Part shown: positions 51,785 through 61,486 of the stretch, piece after piece
Layout of the letters: each line of letters begins with the position of its first letter
Position numbering within the stretch: the first letter of the stretch is position 1
Assembly (NCBI GenBank): GCA_022822545.1
Contig: JAJEBE010000043.1
Span: 1-64,000, forward strand
Length of the DNA stretch: 64,000 nt
Reading direction: 5' to 3'
DNA from: Anaerolineae bacterium
GTDB lineage: Bacteria > Chloroflexota > Anaerolineae > Aggregatilineales > Phototrophicaceae
The notes under the pieces: model-generated
What the model saw: the letters and a program-made list of their open reading frames with translations, nothing else
Databases searched by the model: none
What the model was told of the DNA's origin: nothing
Translations under genes and position numbers: made by a program

Positions 51785-54544
51785 CTAGAGAATATCCAGT
51801 GGATCGACATTGATCTGCCAGCCCGGCTCCGGCTTCAGCGCCCGAATTGCAGCGCGCGGATCGGGCCCGCGCAGGAGCAACTGCCAGCGGTACTGCCGGT
51901 CAATCCGGCTGAAGAAGCAAGGCGCCGGGCCGATGATGCTTGTGCCAGATAGATCTCGCTCCCGCACAATCTCGCGCAGGTTTCCCGCGGCGCTTTCCGC
52001 CTGCTGCCGGGCGCGGTCGGGAGTCGTCGCGCTGAAGACGATGCGCGCCAAGCGACGAAAAGGCGGGTAACCCAGCTCCCGTCGGAAGCTGAGTTCCTGC
52101 TCCGAAAAGCCGACATAATCGTGCTTCACCGCCGCCTGAATGACGTAGTGCTCCGGCTGATATGTCTGCAAGATGACCCGGCCGCCCAATACACCACGAC
52201 CGGCCCGTCCCGCCACCTGCGTCAGGATCTGAAAGACGCGCTCGCCGGCGCGGTAGTCGGGCAAAGCCAGACCAAGGTCCGCGCTAACCACCCCGACCAG
52301 CGTCACCAGCGGCAAGTCCAGCCCTTTGGCGATCATCTGCGTGCCGATAAGCACATCCGCCCGGCGATCGATGAACTGCTCCAGGATATCGAAATGCATC
52401 TTTGGCGATCGGGCGGTATCGATATCCCAACGCAGGGTCTTGGCGGCAGGAAACATCTCTTGCAGCGCCGATTCCACCTGCTGCGTGCCGGCGCCGAAAT
52501 ATCTTATCCGGCTTGACCCGCAATCCGGGCAGGACGTCGGCTGCGGCTGGCTCCCGCCACAGTGATGGCAGCGCAAGCTGCGATCAAAGCGATGATACGT
52601 CAATGGACTGTCGCAGCGTTCGCATTCCAGGACGTAGCCGCAATCTCGGCAGAAGACATAGGTCGCCTGCCCACGGCGATTCAGCAAGAGCATCGCCTGC
52701 TCTCCGCGCGCCAATACCTCCGCGAGCGCCCTTTTTAATTCCAGGCTGAACATGCTGGTATTGCCGCCGCGCAGTTCCGCCCGCATGTCGATAAGGCTGA
52801 CGCTTGGCAACTCGATCGTGAGCGCGTCTTCTGTTTCATTTCGATAAGCCGTCTCCCGGCCCAGCCGGTCGGCCTGCTGCTGAATGCGCTGACGATGCCC
52901 CATAATGCGTTTGGGCAATTGTAACGCCGTAAATTGTCCCTTCTGCGCCCGTTGCCAACTGCCCAAGTCCGGCGTTGCGCTTCCCAATATAAGCGCGGCG
53001 TCATGCCGCTCCGCCAAATACATCGCCGCCTCGCGCGCATGATAATGCGGCTCCGTCATCCACGGCGCCTGCTTGTAGCTGGCGTCATGCTCCTCGTCCA
53101 GGACGATCAGACCGATATCCGGCATCGGCGTAAACAGCGCCGACCGTGTGCCCACTATCACCCTGATGTCGCCGGCCCGCGCTCGCTGCCAACTGTCGTA
53201 ACGCTCGCCCATGGGTAAACTGCCGTGCATGAGCGCCACTTGGCCGGGAAAACGTTCCCACACACGCCGAACCGTCTGAGCGGTCAAGGCTATCTCGGGC
53301 ACCAGGAAGATCGCGCTGCGCCCCTGTGCCAGCGCTTCGCCAATGCCGCGCAAATAGATCTCGGTTTTGCCGCTTCCAGTCACGCCATGCAAGAGAAACT
53401 GCTCACCCTTCTTCCGCTCCAATTGAGGGCGAATCCGCTCCCAGACCGCGCGCTGATCCGGCGTCAGCTTTGGCGCGCTGCTCGGCACGAAGTCAAAATC
53501 TTGCAGCGAATCCCGCCAAACTCGCTCCTCGCGCAGATCGAGCAAACCGGCTCGGGTAAGTTGCTTGATACGATGCTCGGTTGCGCTGGTCTCACGAATA
53601 GCCTCTGGCAAAGTGGGCGGATCGGGCATCTCGGCAATCTGACGCAAGATCTGTTCGGTGAAGGCCTTGCCGCGCCAAATCCCCAACATTTCCTCGACTC
53701 GCTCCGGCGCCGCATCCAGGATGATCAGGTCTTGCTCTCCTCGCTCTGTCGGCTCAATGAAGACAAGCCCCTCGTCAATCAGCCGCCTCAGCGGCGCGCG
53801 CGACTTCGCGCCGACCAGCGCCAGCGCATCACGCACCCCGATAGCATCTTCGTCTCTTTCCGCGATGGCCTGCAGCAAATCGGCATGCCTGACGCGTCTC
53901 GACAAGCGCTCGACCAGCGCCGGTATCTCTTCCAGGCGATAAAGCGGATACAGGCGTTTCACCGTCTTCTTACGCGCTGATGGCGGCGCCAACACCGACT
54001 CCCCAACGACCGCGCCAGCGGCGACCAGCCGCTCCAACTCCGCCTCGACCGGCTGCTTGGGAAACGTTCGCTTCAATTGGCTCAACCGGCGGGGGCCTCG
54101 CTCCCGCAGATGGATCAGCAGTCTGTCCGGCAGGGGCAAGCTGGCTTTGGGGTCAGCGCCGGGCAGGATCATCTGCTTCGGTTCGTCGCTATCCATATCG
54201 CCGAGGTAACGAAAGGATCGGTCGGACTTGCCGGCAAAGCCAGGCGGCAGCATCAACCAGACGCAAGCGCCGATCGGGGAAAGCGTCGTCTCGCTCAGCC
54301 ATTTCGCCAGGTCGAGATATACATCGGACAATACCGGCTCTGGATCCAGCAGTTCCATAATCGGCTTGGTTTGCGGAATGGCAGTCTCGTCGTGCAGGGC
54401 GAGGACCACGGCCGGCTGCATCGCCACGCCGAACTCCACCCGTACCAGGCATGCCGGCTTCAGGCTGCCCGCCAACACATCCGGAATGTGGTAGGTGAAG
54501 GTCTTGCGCACCGGCACATTAAGCGCGACTTCTGCGTAGCGCAT
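51785..54544 (-). CDS. priA: Primosomal replication protein PriA (helicase)
   Basis: 919 aa, longer than the 732 of E. coli, mainly through the N-terminal half. The 3'-DNA-binding domain starts YAEVALNVPVRKTFTYHIPD. Helicase motifs are GVTGSGKTEIYLRGI (Walker A), VLDEEHDASYKQ (DEEH) and GTQMIAKGLDLPLVTLVGVVSADLGL with TQVAGRAGR. Between them two zinc fingers read CRDCGYVLECERCDSPL and RCHHCGGSQPQPTSCPDC. It restarts stalled forks by loading the replicative helicase. It is divergent from the N-acetyltransferase gene. Confidence 0.96.
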   Translation of the reverse strand: MRYAEVALNVPVRKTFTYHIPDVLAGSLKPACLVRVEFGVAMQPAVVLALHDETAIPQTKPIMELLDPEPVLSDVYLDLAKWLSETTLSPIGACVWLMLPPGFAGKSDRSFRYLGDMDSDEPKQMILPGADPKASLPLPDRLLIHLRERGPRRLSQLKRTFPKQPVEAELERLVAAGAVVGESVLAPPSARKKTVKRLYPLYRLEEIPALVERLSRRVRHADLLQAIAERDEDAIGVRDALALVGAKSRAPLRRLIDEGLVFIEPTERGEQDLIILDAAPERVEEMLGIWRGKAFTEQILRQIAEMPDPPTLPEAIRETSATEHRIKQLTRAGLLDLREERVWRDSLQDFDFVPSSAPKLTPDQRAVWERIRPQLERKKGEQFLLHGVTGSGKTEIYLRGIGEALAQGRSAIFLVPEIALTAQTVRRVWERFPGQVALMHGSLPMGERYDSWQRARAGDIRVIVGTRSALFTPMPDIGLIVLDEEHDASYKQAPWMTEPHYHAREAAMYLAERHDAALILGSATPDLGSWQRAQKGQFTALQLPKRIMGHRQRIQQQADRLGRETAYRNETEDALTIELPSVSLIDMRAELRGGNTSMFSLELKRALAEVLARGEQAMLLLNRRGQATYVFCRDCGYVLECERCDSPLTYHRFDRSLRCHHCGGSQPQPTSCPDCGSSRIRYFGAGTQQVESALQEMFPAAKTLRWDIDTARSPKMHFDILEQFIDRRADVLIGTQMIAKGLDLPLVTLVGVVSADLGLALPDYRAGERVFQILTQVAGRAGRGVLGGRVILQTYQPEHYVIQAAVKHDYVGFSEQELSFRRELGYPPFRRLARIVFSATTPDRARQQAESAAGNLREIVRERDLSGTSIIGPAPCFFSRIDRQYRWQLLLRGPDPRAAIRALKPEPGWQINVDPLDIL

Positions 54545-54697
54545 GGGGCGAAATCCTGGAACGTGTCTTTCATTAAAGGTACGAATTTATGGTATATCAT
54601 GGTACACGCCAACAATCGCTTGTGACAGGTGGCGGCGACTGTCATGACGCGGAAGAATCAATTATGATCAGGTAACGGCATACAGAGAGGCTCCTTC

Positions 54698-55528
54698 ATG
54701 AGCGATACTGCGCCAATCTCGAAAGCGCTGTCACAGCGGATTCTGCGGCATTTTGCTTTGCCCGCAAACCCGCCGCCGAATCTTGACACGCTGCGCCAAC
54801 TGGTCGAGCGCTATACGACAACTGTGCCTTGGGAGAGCGCCTCGCGCATCGTTCGCCGCGCAGGTCACGCAAAGTCGGCCGATTGCATCCTTCTGGGCGA
54901 GGCATTCTGGGAGAGTCACTTCGCCCACGGCGCCGGGGGCACCTGCTACGAAAGCAATTATGCCTTCTTCGCGCTATTGCAGCGGCTGGGATACGATGGC
55001 TACCTGACGATCAATGATATGGGCAGTTCAATCGGCTGCCACAGCGCAATTGTTGTGCTGCTGGAAGAATGCAAGTATTTGGTCGATGTTGGCTTTCCGC
55101 TCTATGTCATTGTGCCGGTGCTTAGCAATCGGGAGACGAGCGCAGCCTGCCCAATCATGAACTACAGTCTCATCCCCAATGGCGACAACCAGTTCCAGCT
55201 TCGGCGAGAACTCGGCACGCGCGTTCACAGCTTCCTGCTGCACGACAAGCCTGTCGCTGACACCGACTATCGCGCCATCGGCATCCACGACTACCGACAT
55301 GATGGCGGACAGTTTCTCAATGAAATAGTCATCCACAGGGTCGTCGATAAGCAGTTGTGGCGTTTTCACAGCGATGAGCGTCCCTTTTGCTTGCAGCAAT
55401 TTGTCGATAAAGAGCGACGAGATCACCTACTGGGCGGAGACGTAGCCGGCCATGTTGCGACGAAGTTTGGCATGTCGCGCAATATCTTGGCGGAAGCAAT
55501 GGAAATACTAGATCTAGCCCAAGATTGA
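54698..55528 (+). CDS. Arylamine N-acetyltransferase
   Basis: 276 aa, typical of the family. The cysteine nucleophile is in AGGTCYESNYAF (RGGxCxExN pattern with A for R), the histidine in IGCHSAIVVL and the aspartate in KYLVDVGFPLYV, which completes the Cys-His-Asp triad. FERY-like LVERYTTTVPWESASRI stands in the N-terminal domain. It transfers acetyl from acetyl-CoA to aromatic amines or hydrazines. The N-terminal Arg of the signature is replaced, a departure that could shift acyl-donor choice. Single gene, divergent from priA. Confidence 0.87.
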   Translation: MSDTAPISKALSQRILRHFALPANPPPNLDTLRQLVERYTTTVPWESASRIVRRAGHAKSADCILLGEAFWESHFAHGAGGTCYESNYAFFALLQRLGYDGYLTINDMGSSIGCHSAIVVLLEECKYLVDVGFPLYVIVPVLSNRETSAACPIMNYSLIPNGDNQFQLRRELGTRVHSFLLHDKPVADTDYRAIGIHDYRHDGGQFLNEIVIHRVVDKQLWRFHSDERPFCLQQFVDKERRDHLLGGDVAGHVATKFGMSRNILAEAMEILDLAQD

Positions 55529-55583
55529 CAAGAGCGAACGCTTCGTGAGGTCGCCCGACGACTGTCTAATCGGATTCCGGCAG

Positions 55584-56675
55584 CTAGGCGATTGTCACGC
55601 TATCATCCAGATAGACATCCTGAATCGCATTCAGCAACCGCGCCCCCTCGTCCATAGGTCGCTGGAAGGCTTTCCGCCCGCTGATCAAGCCCATGCCGCC
55701 GGCGCGCTTGTTGATCACCGCCGTCTTCACCGCTTCAGCGAAATCATTCGCGCCGCTTGCGCCACCCGAGCTGATCAAGCCTACCTTGCCCATATAACCA
55801 TTGGCGACCTGATAACGCGTCAAATCAATCGGATGGTCGCTGGATAGCTCGCTGTAGATCCGTTTGTCCAGCTTGCCGTAGGAGGAGTCGCCGCTGTTCA
55901 GCGCCGTGTAGCCCCCGGTATGCGTCGGCAGCTTCTGCTTGACGATATCAGCGCTCAGCGTCACGCCGAGGTGGTTGGCTTGGCCGGTGAGATCGGCGCT
56001 GGACTCATGATTGACGCCGTTCACCGTGAAGGCCGAATTGCGCATGTAACACCAAAGGATCGTCGCCAGGCCCAATTCGTGAGCGTATTGAAATGCTTCC
56101 GCCACCTCGACCATCTGCCGATTCGAATCCTCCGAGCCGAAATACACCGTCGCGCCGATAGCGACCGCGCCCATATCCCAAGCCTGCTTGATCGTCCCGA
56201 ACATGATCTGCCGGTGCGAATTGGGATAGGTCACCAACTCATTGTGATTCACCTTGACGATGAAAGGTATGCGATGGGCGTAGCGTCTCGCCGTCATGCC
56301 CAGCACGCCAAAGGTCGATGCCACCGCGTTGCAGCCGCCTTCCAGCGCCAACTCGATGATATTGGCGGGGTCGAAGTAGGCCGGGTTCGGCGCGAAGGAG
56401 GCGCCGGCCGAATGCTCAATGCCTTGATCGACCGGCAATATCGAGACATATCCCGTCCCGCCGAGGCGCCCGCCGTCGTAGATCTGCTGTAAGCTGCGGA
56501 TGACCTGCGGGTTGCGGTCACTATCCAGCCAGACGCGCTCGGCGAAGTCCGGTCCCGGCAGCGCAAGCTGCGACTGCGGGATGCTGCGCGAGACGTGATT
56601 CAACAGATAACCCGCTTCGTCGCCGAGATAATCGGCTATTCGGTCATTAGTAATGTCAGGCGTCATTAATGTCAT
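55584..56675 (-). CDS. fbaB: Class I fructose-bisphosphate aldolase (FbaB/DhnA type)
   Basis: 363 aa. The DhnA/FbaB barrel shows [20 protein letters not shown] near residue 80, [39 protein letters not shown] and [15 protein letters not shown] near the end. The Schiff-base lysine should be the one at the end of a beta strand around [10 protein letters not shown]. It interconverts fructose 1,6-bisphosphate with DHAP and glyceraldehyde 3-phosphate. AAAGGAA lies 8 nt before the ATG. A monocistronic housekeeping gene. Confidence 0.93.
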   Translation of the reverse strand: MTLMTPDITNDRIADYLGDEAGYLLNHVSRSIPQSQLALPGPDFAERVWLDSDRNPQVIRSLQQIYDGGRLGGTGYVSILPVDQGIEHSAGASFAPNPAYFDPANIIELALEGGCNAVASTFGVLGMTARRYAHRIPFIVKVNHNELVTYPNSHRQIMFGTIKQAWDMGAVAIGATVYFGSEDSNRQMVEVAEAFQYAHELGLATILWCYMRNSAFTVNGVNHESSADLTGQANHLGVTLSADIVKQKLPTHTGGYTALNSGDSSYGKLDKRIYSELSSDHPIDLTRYQVANGYMGKVGLISSGGASGANDFAEAVKTAVINKRAGGMGLISGRKAFQRPMDEGARLLNAIQDVYLDDSVTIA

Positions 56676-56776
56676 TGTGGTTTCCTTTGGCTGGTCAGGC
56701 TCATCAGAACAGATTATAGCAGGAAGCTACGCATTGCTCTGTACCCTCTGCGCCCTCTGTGGTTAAAATTAAGTTC

Positions 56777-57370
56777 ATGAGCGCGACGAAAGAATCTAAC
56801 ACCGAGACACTGCAACAACTGCGACAAGCCGCCGAAGCGCGCGATCCTGAACGCTGCCAATTCCTGCTCAAGTCGCTATTTATGGAGATGGACTTTTATC
56901 CCGCCCTCGCCGTCGTTATCGAACGGGCGCAGTCCTTCCTTGATACCTTCGAGCTTTATTACCCCGATGGCCCATTCGCCCGGCAGATCCTGATGCAAAT
57001 GGTGAATACCGGCACGGCACCCGCTCGCCTGCCGCCGGAAGCCATACGAGACTTTCAATCTCCCGGCGCGGCAAACTATATGAAAGCGCTGGCGGACCTG
57101 GCGCGCGCGCTGCAGCAAGGTCCCCTGCCGCCGCGCATCGGCTACCTCGTCAGCGCAACCGTCAACGCGATCATGGCCGAACTGGTCGAACACTATTATG
57201 GATGCCGGCCGGAGGCCTGGTCCCGCGTTCGGGAAGCGCCTGAGGACAGCCTGTCGACGCAGATCGCCTATGAATTCTGGACGGACGAGGAAGTCGCCTT
57301 GCTCGATACCGACCACTGGCTGCAAGTCGCCGATAGCATCGAACGGCACTGGCAGCGTCAATACCGCTAG
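56777..57370 (+). CDS. Hypothetical helical protein
   Basis: 197 aa from the ATG at 56777; a GTG at 56759 is possible and neither has a clear ribosome site. The product is all-helical, soluble and without a signal peptide. No motif is recognised; the arrangement of HYYGCRPEAWSRVREAP and EFWTDEEVALLDTDHWLQVADSIERHW is distinctive. It is 45 bp upstream of a PhyH-type dioxygenase in the same direction, and then a small membrane protein, so these three may be one transcript. Confidence 0.7.
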   Translation: MSATKESNTETLQQLRQAAEARDPERCQFLLKSLFMEMDFYPALAVVIERAQSFLDTFELYYPDGPFARQILMQMVNTGTAPARLPPEAIRDFQSPGAANYMKALADLARALQQGPLPPRIGYLVSATVNAIMAELVEHYYGCRPEAWSRVREAPEDSLSTQIAYEFWTDEEVALLDTDHWLQVADSIERHWQRQYR

Positions 57371-57415
57371 CAGGCAGCGCATGTTAAACTATCGCCAACA
57401 AATGGAGCGCGTCAC

Positions 57416-58258
57416 ATGAGCCTGGACAAATACGGCATCGAAGCGCCACCGGCCCACCTCTACCAATTCAGCCAACAGATTACGGCGGGCATAAGCGGCT
57501 TCCCCGCCGTCACCGATGCCGATATCAGCAACTTTGAAGCGCTGGGATTCATGGTCATCCACAACGCCATTGACCGCGCCGCCATTGAATCTGCTCGTGC
57601 CGGCCTCCGCGATCTGATGTTGCGGCGCGATACGGACAATATCATGTTCGAGTCCGCGGTTGGGCAAGCTTATGCCGACTTGCCCGATGAAGAACGCCTC
57701 GACAGCGTCCGCAAGATGATGCCGATCATTCCCTACGACAACCGGTTACAAGCAGCGGCGGAGAACGCCGAGCTGCTCGCCGTCATCGAGCGTATCATGG
57801 GCGAAACGCCCGTCCTCTCCCAAGACATGGCTTTGCTCAAACCCCCGCGAATCGGCCGCGAAAAGCCCTGGCATCAGGACATGGCTTACTTCGACTTTCC
57901 GGCCGACGCCGCCATCGTCGGCGCCTGGATTGCCCTTGATGAGGCGATACCGGAAAACGGCTGCATGATGGTCATACCGGGCAGCCACCACAGCGGTCCA
58001 ACGCTGCATTGGACTCGGCGCGACTGGCAAATCTGCGATACCGAGGTGCAGGTGGGGCGGAGTGTGGCCGTTCCCTTGCCGCCCGGCGGCTGCTTGCTCT
58101 TCCACTGCCTGCTGCATCACGGCACGCCGCCGTCTCGCTCGACCCGACGGCGCTGGGCGTTGCAATTCCACTACCGTCCGGGCAGCGTGACGCCCTTGCC
58201 CAATAGCGATTACCGTATGAGCATCTTCGGCACAGACGGCAAAGACGCTGCCTGCTAG
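57416..58258 (+). CDS. PhyH-family Fe(II)/2-oxoglutarate dioxygenase (2)
   Basis: 280 aa. HxD is seen in KPWHQDMAYFDFP (about residues 146-158), the distal His in FHCLLHHGTPPSRSTRRRWALQFHY with an arginine for 2-oxoglutarate, and ENGCMMVIPGSHHSG in the core. It is not closely related to the 10.9-kb PhyH protein, sharing only the family blocks. It is likely a hydroxylase of an unknown small molecule. It stands between two genes of unknown function on the same strand. Confidence 0.88.
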   Translation: MSLDKYGIEAPPAHLYQFSQQITAGISGFPAVTDADISNFEALGFMVIHNAIDRAAIESARAGLRDLMLRRDTDNIMFESAVGQAYADLPDEERLDSVRKMMPIIPYDNRLQAAAENAELLAVIERIMGETPVLSQDMALLKPPRIGREKPWHQDMAYFDFPADAAIVGAWIALDEAIPENGCMMVIPGSHHSGPTLHWTRRDWQICDTEVQVGRSVAVPLPPGGCLLFHCLLHHGTPPSRSTRRRWALQFHYRPGSVTPLPNSDYRMSIFGTDGKDAAC

Positions 58259-58275
58259 CGCCGGCTCGGAGCACT

Positions 58276-58557
58276 ATGACCATCCTCGTTTTCTTCATCT
58301 TTAATCTGCTGTTGATGGGCGCCGTCTTTGTCTACGGCATGTATCAATTTATGCAGGTGGAGGAGAAACGCAAGCGCCGGGATCTGCTGGCTCAGGTAGA
58401 CCTGGACGAGGCCGAGCTATCCGCGCTTTTGCAGGCGCAGCGATACGATGAGGCCCTCTCAAGGCTCATGCAACAGGCGGATGTCGACCGCTTCACTGCC
58501 CAGTCTGCCCTTGAACAATGGACGAACGCCGCTGAAGCCGCTCCCGCTACTGACTAG
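58276..58557 (+). CDS. Small single-span membrane protein
   Basis: 93 aa. One N-terminal membrane segment (ILVFFIFNLLLMGAVFVYGMYQFM) is followed by a basic stretch (EEKRKRR) and a helical cytoplasmic tail with a DLDEAELSALLQAQRYDEALSRLMQQADVD repeat-like helix pair. Not recognised. It begins 17 nt after the dioxygenase stop, so probably co-transcribed. Confidence 0.68.
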   Translation: MTILVFFIFNLLLMGAVFVYGMYQFMQVEEKRKRRDLLAQVDLDEAELSALLQAQRYDEALSRLMQQADVDRFTAQSALEQWTNAAEAAPATD

Positions 58558-58588
58558 ATTTAGGGCCGCCCGCGGGTCGCCTAATCTC

Positions 58589-59782
58589 TCAAGCCGAACG
58601 AATATGCCCCAGTATCTTCTTCGCGCGGGCCTCCCAAGTATAATGCGCCAGCGCCCGTTCGCGGGCCCGCTTGCCCAACTGCCCCCGCAAATCCGAATCA
58701 TCACGGAGCCGCTCAATTGCTTTTGCCCAGGCTAGGCTGTCTTCCGGCGGCACGAGCAGCGCCGTTTCGCCATCGCTGACCACATCCGACCAGGCGGGCA
58801 AATCCGAGGCGACGATTGCCCGGCCCGCTGCCATATACTCGAAGAGCTTGAGCGGCGACGTATAGTAGGCGAACTGTGTCGCAGCGGGATGCGGCAGCAG
58901 GCAGACATCCGTCATCAGCAAATGCTCCGGGACAGTCGGCGGCCTCACCTGACCGGCATAAATGAAGCGGTCGGCTGGCAATCCCAATTCCAGCCAGCGG
59001 CTCCGCAGATGCGCCACCATCTCATCCGGTCCCCCAACCAAAAGCAGATGCGCGCCCGAGACCGCCGCCAGCGCCTCGACAACACCGCCAAGGCCTTTGT
59101 CCAGGCCAATCATTTGCAGATGTCCGAGATAACCGACAACAAATGCGTCCTCGGGAGCGGCGCTCTTGCGGCGCGCTTCAGCTTGCGAGGGCAGTTCGTC
59201 AAAGCGCTCGCGGCGGATCCCGTCATGAGCGACGATCGCCCGGGCCGGATCCCCCCCGCGTTCGGCTATCAGATCCTCGCGCAATCGCTCGGTGATGGCG
59301 ATCACGCTGCCGGCTCGCGAGGCGACGTAACGTTGCAGCGCCGCGCCGCGCCCGCTTGGCGGAAACAGATGCGCCTCGTAGACGATCTTACGCTTCGCTT
59401 TCATCCGCGTGAGCAGCGCCAGGATGAATTCGTCGCGGCTGTAGTAGATATCCGCCCGCGTGAAGAGCAGCAGGAAAGCGCTCACAAAAGCATAAGACAG
59501 AAGGAGCAAATAGAATGCCAGGCGCGCGCCAAAGCTATCGGGCGGGAAGAGCGGGAATATGTCGATACAGGGGATGCGGTGAATGGTGAACGTCGGCCGC
59601 AAACCATAATAAGCGAAGGGGTCGCGGACTCTCCGCAACTCAGGCCTATTCCAGCGTCGCGCCACCCAGAGTGTCACCTCGCAGCCGGCCGCGGCGAAAG
59701 CATCACAATTCTCCATGATTTGCAGGCCGTGCGCCTTCTCGGTCGGCAGGCGCATCAGAGAGATGTAGAGCAATTTGGGCAT
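58589..59782 (-). CDS. Glycosyltransferase family 4-like (GT-B)
   Basis: 397 aa. The N-terminal domain opens LLYISLMRLPTEKAHGLQIMENCDAFAAAGCEVTLWV. The C-terminal GT1-type donor domain has VGYLGHL, HLLLVGGPDEM, and the nucleotide-sugar-binding block SPLKLFEYMAAGRAIVASDLPAWSDVV with its ExxAxGxP pattern. A hydrophobic stretch (LAFYLLLLSYAFVSAFLLLF) suggests membrane association. It builds a polysaccharide or glycolipid. The gene is 11 nt downstream of the MFS gene stop on the same strand. Confidence 0.9.
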   Translation of the reverse strand: MPKLLYISLMRLPTEKAHGLQIMENCDAFAAAGCEVTLWVARRWNRPELRRVRDPFAYYGLRPTFTIHRIPCIDIFPLFPPDSFGARLAFYLLLLSYAFVSAFLLLFTRADIYYSRDEFILALLTRMKAKRKIVYEAHLFPPSGRGAALQRYVASRAGSVIAITERLREDLIAERGGDPARAIVAHDGIRRERFDELPSQAEARRKSAAPEDAFVVGYLGHLQMIGLDKGLGGVVEALAAVSGAHLLLVGGPDEMVAHLRSRWLELGLPADRFIYAGQVRPPTVPEHLLMTDVCLLPHPAATQFAYYTSPLKLFEYMAAGRAIVASDLPAWSDVVSDGETALLVPPEDSLAWAKAIERLRDDSDLRGQLGKRARERALAHYTWEARAKKILGHIRSA

Positions 59783-59793
59783 GTGGCTTCGCC

Positions 59794-61029
59794 CTAGGCT
59801 TTCGCCTGCCGCGGCAGCAGCAAGCTGAGCAAGCCCGCCGCCGCGATGATCACAGCGACAATCTCAAACGTCGCCCCCAAGCCGATCTGATCCGAAATCG
59901 CGCCGATCGCCAGCGAGCCGATCGCGCCGGTGCCGAAGATAAAACCCAGAATCGCGCCCGAGGCGAAGCCCTTGCGCAGCGGGATCAAATCTTGCGCCAT
60001 GACAACGATGAGGCTGTGCGCGCCGCCAGACAAACCACCGGCCGCCATCGCCAGGAAAAAGGCGAATGCGCCCTCATGCGCCGGCAGCAGGAAGAAAGCC
60101 GGCGCCGAAAGTATCATGCTCAGCATCATCACCTTGCGGCGGTCGAAATGGTCGGCCAGACGCCCGAAGATCAATCCAGATATACCGGAGGCGATCCAGT
60201 ACGAACTGGTGATGATGCCGTAAGCGGCCGGGCTCCAGCCCTTCTGCTGGAAGAGCAGCGGTACAAAAGCCACCGATCCCTGTTGACCCAGGCCGCGCAG
60301 CACCACAATCAAACCGAGGATGACAAAAGCCAGCAGCGGGAAGTGCTGTTTCGCACCGTTTTCGCGCTGGGACTTGCGCTCGTCTTGCGCCGCGTGATGC
60401 TCGTGGTGCCTGGGAATGCTCGTCCACATGAGCGCGATGCCCGGGATCGATATCAGCGATAGCAAGAGTATCGGCGTCACATCGCCTTGGATGCCGAAAT
60501 GCGAGATGCCAACCAACTCGCCCATGCGACCAAGCAGATTGGGATTGGCTTGGTCGAGCAGGATGCCGGCGATGGCGGGTCCCAGCGCCAAACCCGTCTG
60601 CCCCATCAAGAAGAAGATCGCCATGTGAAAGGCCGAGCGGCGCGGCACGGATTCGGCGGCGTGCAGGGCGCCAACCGGATGCAAGGCCGCGCTGCCGATG
60701 GGGGCGATGACCAAGGGGAAGAACATCAGCCAGTATTGGCGTGTCAACGCCGCGAGCGCGACCGCAAGCGTGAACAAGCCGACATGGAGCAGCAGACCGA
60801 ACGAGCCGAGGCGGCGACCGCCGCTGCGATCGGCGCGCAGGCCAAAGAAGGGCTGTGGCAAAGCGTTGAGTAGCTGGGCGATGCCAACTGTCAAGCCGAT
60901 CTGTATATTGCTCATCGGCAAGATGCCGGCCGCGAGGAAGGTCAGCAGGACCGGCGTCATCGATGCGAAGATGTCATTGGTCAGGTGCCCGATGCAGACT
61001 GACCACAAAAGCCGATAGCGGCGCGGCAT
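59794..61029 (-). CDS. MFS transporter, fosmidomycin-resistance (Fsr)-like
   Basis: I use the ATG at 61029 with AGGGG 7 nt upstream, giving 411 aa. The opening WSVCIGHLTNDIFASMTPVLLTFLAAG and QLLNALPQPFFGLRADRSGGRRLGSFG (motif A position) match the Fsr-type drug exporters. Twelve hydrophobic segments are visible, with a soluble central loop (HHEHHAAQDERKSQRENGAKQ). GAGTSG-like GGAHSLIVVMAQDLIPLRKGFASGAILGFIFG is in the second half. It is followed by a glycosyltransferase. The exported compound is unknown. Confidence 0.87.
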   Translation of the reverse strand: MPRRYRLLWSVCIGHLTNDIFASMTPVLLTFLAAGILPMSNIQIGLTVGIAQLLNALPQPFFGLRADRSGGRRLGSFGLLLHVGLFTLAVALAALTRQYWLMFFPLVIAPIGSAALHPVGALHAAESVPRRSAFHMAIFFLMGQTGLALGPAIAGILLDQANPNLLGRMGELVGISHFGIQGDVTPILLLSLISIPGIALMWTSIPRHHEHHAAQDERKSQRENGAKQHFPLLAFVILGLIVVLRGLGQQGSVAFVPLLFQQKGWSPAAYGIITSSYWIASGISGLIFGRLADHFDRRKVMMLSMILSAPAFFLLPAHEGAFAFFLAMAAGGLSGGAHSLIVVMAQDLIPLRKGFASGAILGFIFGTGAIGSLAIGAISDQIGLGATFEIVAVIIAAAGLLSLLLPRQAKA

Positions 61030-61138
61030 AAGTTGCCCCTCTCGCGATAATGGCGGCAATGATAATGCTTGCGGCGGCGGATGAGAATGTGGATTGCAGG
61101 AAAAAGTGATGACGCTTGGGGCTGCTCAGGCAATCGTC

Positions 61139-61474
61139 CTAAACATTAATATCCCTTAGTATTCTCCTGAGTTCGCTTGGGCTTGTCCCGGCTTTGTCCG
61201 ACTTCGAATAAATGTGAATGAACAACAAGGTATCATCATCTTGGCGCACATATAGGACGCGAAAGCCGCCACTTTTGCCACGCTGTGCAGATCTGCTTCT
61301 TACTCTAACTTTGTACACCTCATAACCGGTATGGGAGACACGGGCGCCACGATAGCCCATTTCCGACATTTCAGCGATTAAGTCGCGCAGGTCTTCGCCG
61401 ATGCGCCTGAATCTCTTATTCAATTGTTTGACTTCTTGATCAAAGTCCGCGGTGGTTTCTACTTTGAGAGGCAT
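61139..61474 (-). CDS. RelE-family toxin of a type II TA pair
   Basis: 111 aa. The strand pattern LKVETTADFDQEVKQLNKRFRRIGEDLRDLI, then YEVYKVRVRSRSAQRGKSGGFRVLYVRQDDDTLLFIHIYSKSDKAGTSPSELRRIL, fits the RelE/HigB-like fold with the basic residues and terminal YSKSDK used for mRNA cleavage on the ribosome. It lies 12 nt downstream of the antitoxin gene, the usual order for antitoxin-first RelE pairs. It reads at lower G+C than its neighbours, which supports acquisition by transfer. Confidence 0.85.
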   Translation of the reverse strand: MPLKVETTADFDQEVKQLNKRFRRIGEDLRDLIAEMSEMGYRGARVSHTGYEVYKVRVRSRSAQRGKSGGFRVLYVRQDDDTLLFIHIYSKSDKAGTSPSELRRILRDINV

Positions 61475-61486
61475 CTTAGGAACTGG

